Source: Lycocorax pyrrhopterus obiensis (taxonomy: Eukaryota; Chordata; Aves; Passeriformes; Paradisaeidae). Taken from it: a DNA stretch of 64,000 nt. The position numbers were made by a program, and so were the translations under genes. Every line of letters starts with the position of its first letter. Positions within the stretch are counted from its first letter, which is position 1. The stretch lies in the NCBI GenBank assembly GCA_014706295.1, contig JACSVZ010000006.1:25230629-25294628 (forward strand), given 5' to 3'. Positions 60,387-64,000 of this stretch are shown piece after piece. Below the pieces are notes generated by a model, which saw only the letters and a list, made by a program, of their open reading frames with translations, did no database searches and was not told the origin of the DNA.

Positions 60387-63300
60387 CTAAAATAACAGAA
60401 AAAACAACTAATTAGAAATTAATGTTTCCCAGGTCTTTGATTTTTTAAAATATGGGAATGGAACAGAAGATTTTGAATTATTTCATGGAATGTGAGAGAG
60501 AGTCAACTCACCCCAATCTTTTTTAATCTAGCACATGCTTACCTGCTTATTTAAGATATGAAATCCCCAAAACAGCTCTTCAGGGGAATAAGTCGCTTTT
60601 CAAATTGGGAGGGATAACTGAATCTGATCTACATGAGTCAGAAACCAAAATGTTTGTTATTAATGAACTGTGTAAAATTTCTCTACTTTATAAATAACTT
60701 CAAAAAAATCTACAAAGTATTGCTCCTCAAGAAAACCTGTTTCTCCTGAGTTAAAACTGAATATTCCTTTGAAGATATAATCTTACACTTTTGTCACATA
60801 TTGATATATATTTCACAAAGTCCTAAGTTTCTCTAGTAATTTACTAGGCTAGCTTCCTTTAAATAATATTTTAGCATTACCTTGAAAAGCTCTACCTAAG
60901 ATCATAAAAGAGGGGCCATTAGAATACTGTACTAAACATCTTTAAATTATAATTCAACTATATAGTCTGGGAGTAAAAATCACAAGGATTTTTCCAATGT
61001 AATATATTATGCACTTATTTACATAAAATATCAATATTTATATTCACTGATGGAACAACAAGATGACTTGGTTTTCTAAATAAAGATGGTACATATCAGT
61101 TTGACAGACACAGCTGAGACAGCTGAGTTTATGTTTCTAAAAAAGTATTCATTTTGTACTTTTTTTATAGAATACTGACAAGGGAATTGCTAATGAAGAT
61201 AAAAATGATAAGGGTGGGATGTGTAACAGACATGTGGCTCTATAGAAATTAGAAAGAGATATAAAGCACTGTCTTACTTTCCAGTATTATGCTGAACATT
61301 TTCAGTGGAGATGTACAATGTGCTGTAAGAAAAATAAACTGGGGGGAGGGGGGGGTTGGTGGTATTTCTACAAGTTACTGCAGAAACTGTATCATAGATG
61401 TGTATCATAGATTTTTCTAATTTGTGTGTTGTAATTAGAATACAGACCTGATCCTGTAAGTGGCTTCAAGAAAGTTTTTGCAAAAACATTTGATATACTT
61501 ATGAAAGCTACCTTTTAATTTCCTTCATCAAACCATTACTGTAAATCACTACATTTTCATGATTTTACTTTGATGAAGACTTTTTTTTTTTTAAACCAAA
61601 GCAACTAATATTTCATAATTTTTGCCTTTCCTTTTGTTGCTATAATTTAAACTGTTAAAAGTATTGCAGAAGTACAGTGGAGAATTACATGGTGGTTTCT
61701 TCACTTATGTGGATTTAAAGTTTTTTAACAGTGTGCAACTAACAATAGGAATTTTCTCCATCAAGGATCAGTTGCCTCATTTGTGCTAGTGTAAATCCAG
61801 GCACTTCAAGTCTTTCATTTGCATATATAGGATTCATAATAAACAACAATAAAGTTGCAATATTTTATGTTTTCACCAGTGAGAACTTTAACACACAATC
61901 TTACTTGGATTAATCAGGTAATGTGTAGAGAAAAACAATGACCTTTCTGGCACTGCATGAGGCTTCATGCCATGTTGTGTTACCTCACTCAGGCTGTTTA
62001 AGCCTGCATGGGTCAGTCATGATTCAAGCAATTTGACATTCTTTGATAGAACTCGACACTGTCACCACACTCTAATGAGTCACGTAGGTAATTAGAAAAC
62101 AGACTCGCATAGTTCCAGAAGATTTTAATGATTTATTTCATGTATATATGTTTGTTTTGTGTCAAAGGATACATAAACAAGTGGAAAACTGTAATGAATA
62201 CACCAATTCATCTTATTCGAATTGATTCTATATATAAAATTATGCACATGACAGCATCAGCAGCCTTCAGTTAGCAGCAGGGAGAAAAAAATATCCATAT
62301 TATGCCCTAATTGGCTATTAAATTATAATTTCAAATGTTCCTATGTGACTTCCATGCCAAAGTTAATAAAAATTTACACCACTCAACTCTTAAATACTCC
62401 TGAAAATTTATCCATGGTCTTCAAACAGCAACAATTGTTTTGGACAAAATGGGACTTTTTTCTCTAGTATTTTTTTCAAAGGGCAATGAATAAATAATTT
62501 GAATAATTTAAAATAAGTTTTCTTTTAAATGATCTGTTCCAATTGAATTACAGCTCAGGAGTTTCAGGATGACAGTCTATCACTTCTTCTTCTTTACATC
62601 TGAAGAGATAATCTTAATAACAATTCTAGTCCTAACATCTGTGAAAGAAACCTTGTCTCAAATCAAAGTGGTGAAAGTGCTGTCATTGAGGCAAGCAAGG
62701 GTTTCAGCCTGTCAATCTGTGAACTCTGCCAAGACTGCATTTCTTTGTCTTTTATATAACACATTGCCATGTTCTTTATGTAAGCAATTCTTTACTAGTT
62801 TCAATGTGTGCAGACTAATTACAAAGTTGAGGTACCAGCAGAAAAGTAAAATAGCATTGCTGTCACTTCTAAATAACATTGCCCACACTTATTTTCTGTG
62901 GATGCAAATATGTACACCACAGGTAAAACCATGCAGAGTCAGAACGTCCATTCTCTTCCTAAGCAAGGTTTTACATCTATGTCAAATACTTGAGCATATG
63001 CTTTAGGACTAGATCTTTTTCTCTGTTGCCTCACCATTGAGAATCTCTTTCAGGAGCGTTGCATTATAGAAGAAAAGGGAGTTATAACTCAGCTTTTTTG
63101 TTTCTTGTTCTAGAACCATACCCAAACAGTTAAATAATTTAAGGTACAACACTCATAGATTAGAGATAGAAACTGGCACTTACTTGCAAGTGACCTGATG
63201 GTCTAAGAAGCTTAAGAGGTTTTGAGAGGGAGGCAGGAAGGGAGGCTGTGATACAACGTCATCTGCTTCCAAACACTGCAGTTCTGGTCTGGTTTTCATA

Positions 63301-64000
63301 GTAGATCCCTGAAACCTGGATCTATATGTGCATCTACCTCAGTGTCCATGACATTGAAAAAACTGAGGAGACGGGTGAAAGAGTCCCTATTTACAGGCAC
63401 TTATTCTTTCCTTCCTTAAAAAACAAGTAGATAATGGCTGATGAAGAAGTTCTATTTGACTGAATACATGTTTTTAACATGGATACTCATGTTTATGTTG
63501 GTAATTAGATGAGAAAGCACAGGAAATGTGGTGTCAGAATACAGACTGACACTTTTTAGGTAGTGGGCAGTCCTTGAAGGAGGGGAGACATAAGGCAGGG
63601 AATACTTTGGGAAGATCATCATCTGTCTGGGTCCTATACTAGCCACATAGAAAGGAAATAGACTTGATAAACCTCAGCTTTGCCCAGAGAAAAGGAAATA
63701 AATTGGGGGTCATGTCTCAGTGTCCTTTCTTTATGATTTATCACTATTTTAGACACTGATGAAAGGCCTAAGTGTGTAACTGTATGTACTAATCAAACTA
63801 CCACTTTGTTGTTTCCCTGTACTTCAGTAGTTATCTTCTGCAGAGTGAGATTTCTTAACGTGCTTTAGAAATACTTTATGCAGAGGTATGCCTTTTCAGC
63901 AATTTAAGTTATTAAGAGAAAGCTTTCAATATTCCTTTGAAATGCTTGCAGCCCTACACGAGTTATTGGTGCTCTGTGCTGTAGTTTCTGCTTCATCTTA
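60387..64000. other. Unassigned AT-rich non-coding sequence
   Basis: No gene is supported. The 145-codon plus-strand frame at 62569-63006 is leucine/serine/phenylalanine-rich, starts on an ATG without a strong context and has no domain, so it is treated as chance. A G-rich run at 61341-61362 is listed separately. No mobile element was recognised to the window end. Confidence 0.65.
61341..61362 (+). repeat. G-rich run, possible G-quadruplex
   Basis: Six G, one A, eight G, then TTGGTGG. Four G blocks within about 22 bases could fold into a quadruplex on the plus strand, but the last two blocks have only two G each. It is isolated in AT-rich sequence and not linked to a promoter. Confidence 0.8.

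Noticed and set aside
62569..63006. 145-codon plus-strand frame
   Set aside because: Hydrophobic low-information composition without domain, exon signals or supporting neighbours; its length is compatible with chance in 64 kb of six-frame sequence.

Overview
The window reads as bird nuclear DNA with no recognisable protein-coding, rRNA or tRNA gene. The case for a bird rests on its dispersed repeats. There are seven CR1 LINE fragments, several ending in the diagnostic CR1 3' signature (GGTCCCTTCCAAC followed by TTCTATGA octamers). There are also two copies, in opposite orientation, of an LTR family I recognise as widespread in bird genomes. The background is AT-rich and CpG-poor, with mono-, di- and tetranucleotide runs and chance open frames of 60-158 codons. 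None of these frames shows a known domain, a methionine-led long frame or a convincing exon series. The window is most likely a gene desert or the inside of a very large intron; the sequence alone cannot say which, or which bird.

Layout: 1-14.7 kb is mostly unassigned AT-rich sequence with a 3'-terminal CR1 stub (about 4.64 kb, +), a CR1 tail (9.80-10.14 kb, -) and a G-run near 13.69 kb. A nearly complete ERVL-like solo LTR lies at 14.70-15.28 kb (+). An unexplained G+C-enriched patch spans about 17.87-18.50 kb. An old CR1 tail follows at 24.78-25.29 kb (+). The densest repeat cluster is 35.8-38.0 kb, with two CR1 copies on the minus strand and one on the plus strand. A shortened LTR of the same family as the first lies at 42.78-43.10 kb (-) and carries an odd inverted-repeat end. 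A 1.2-kb CR1 fragment with a decayed reverse transcriptase lies at 47.34-48.55 kb (+). The clearest single structure is a 561-bp ERVK-like solo LTR at 53016-53576 (+), with TG...CA ends, flanking ATATAT on both sides, two CCAAT boxes, a TATA box, a polyadenylation signal and two internal tandem duplications. A last CR1 3' stub lies at about 60.31-60.39 kb (+).

Nothing here forms an operon, pathway or new system. The biology that can be read is a record of retroelement insertion and decay, plus a few small structural motifs (hairpins, G-runs, microsatellites) and a handful of weak exon-like or conserved-element-like candidates, listed as such with low confidence.
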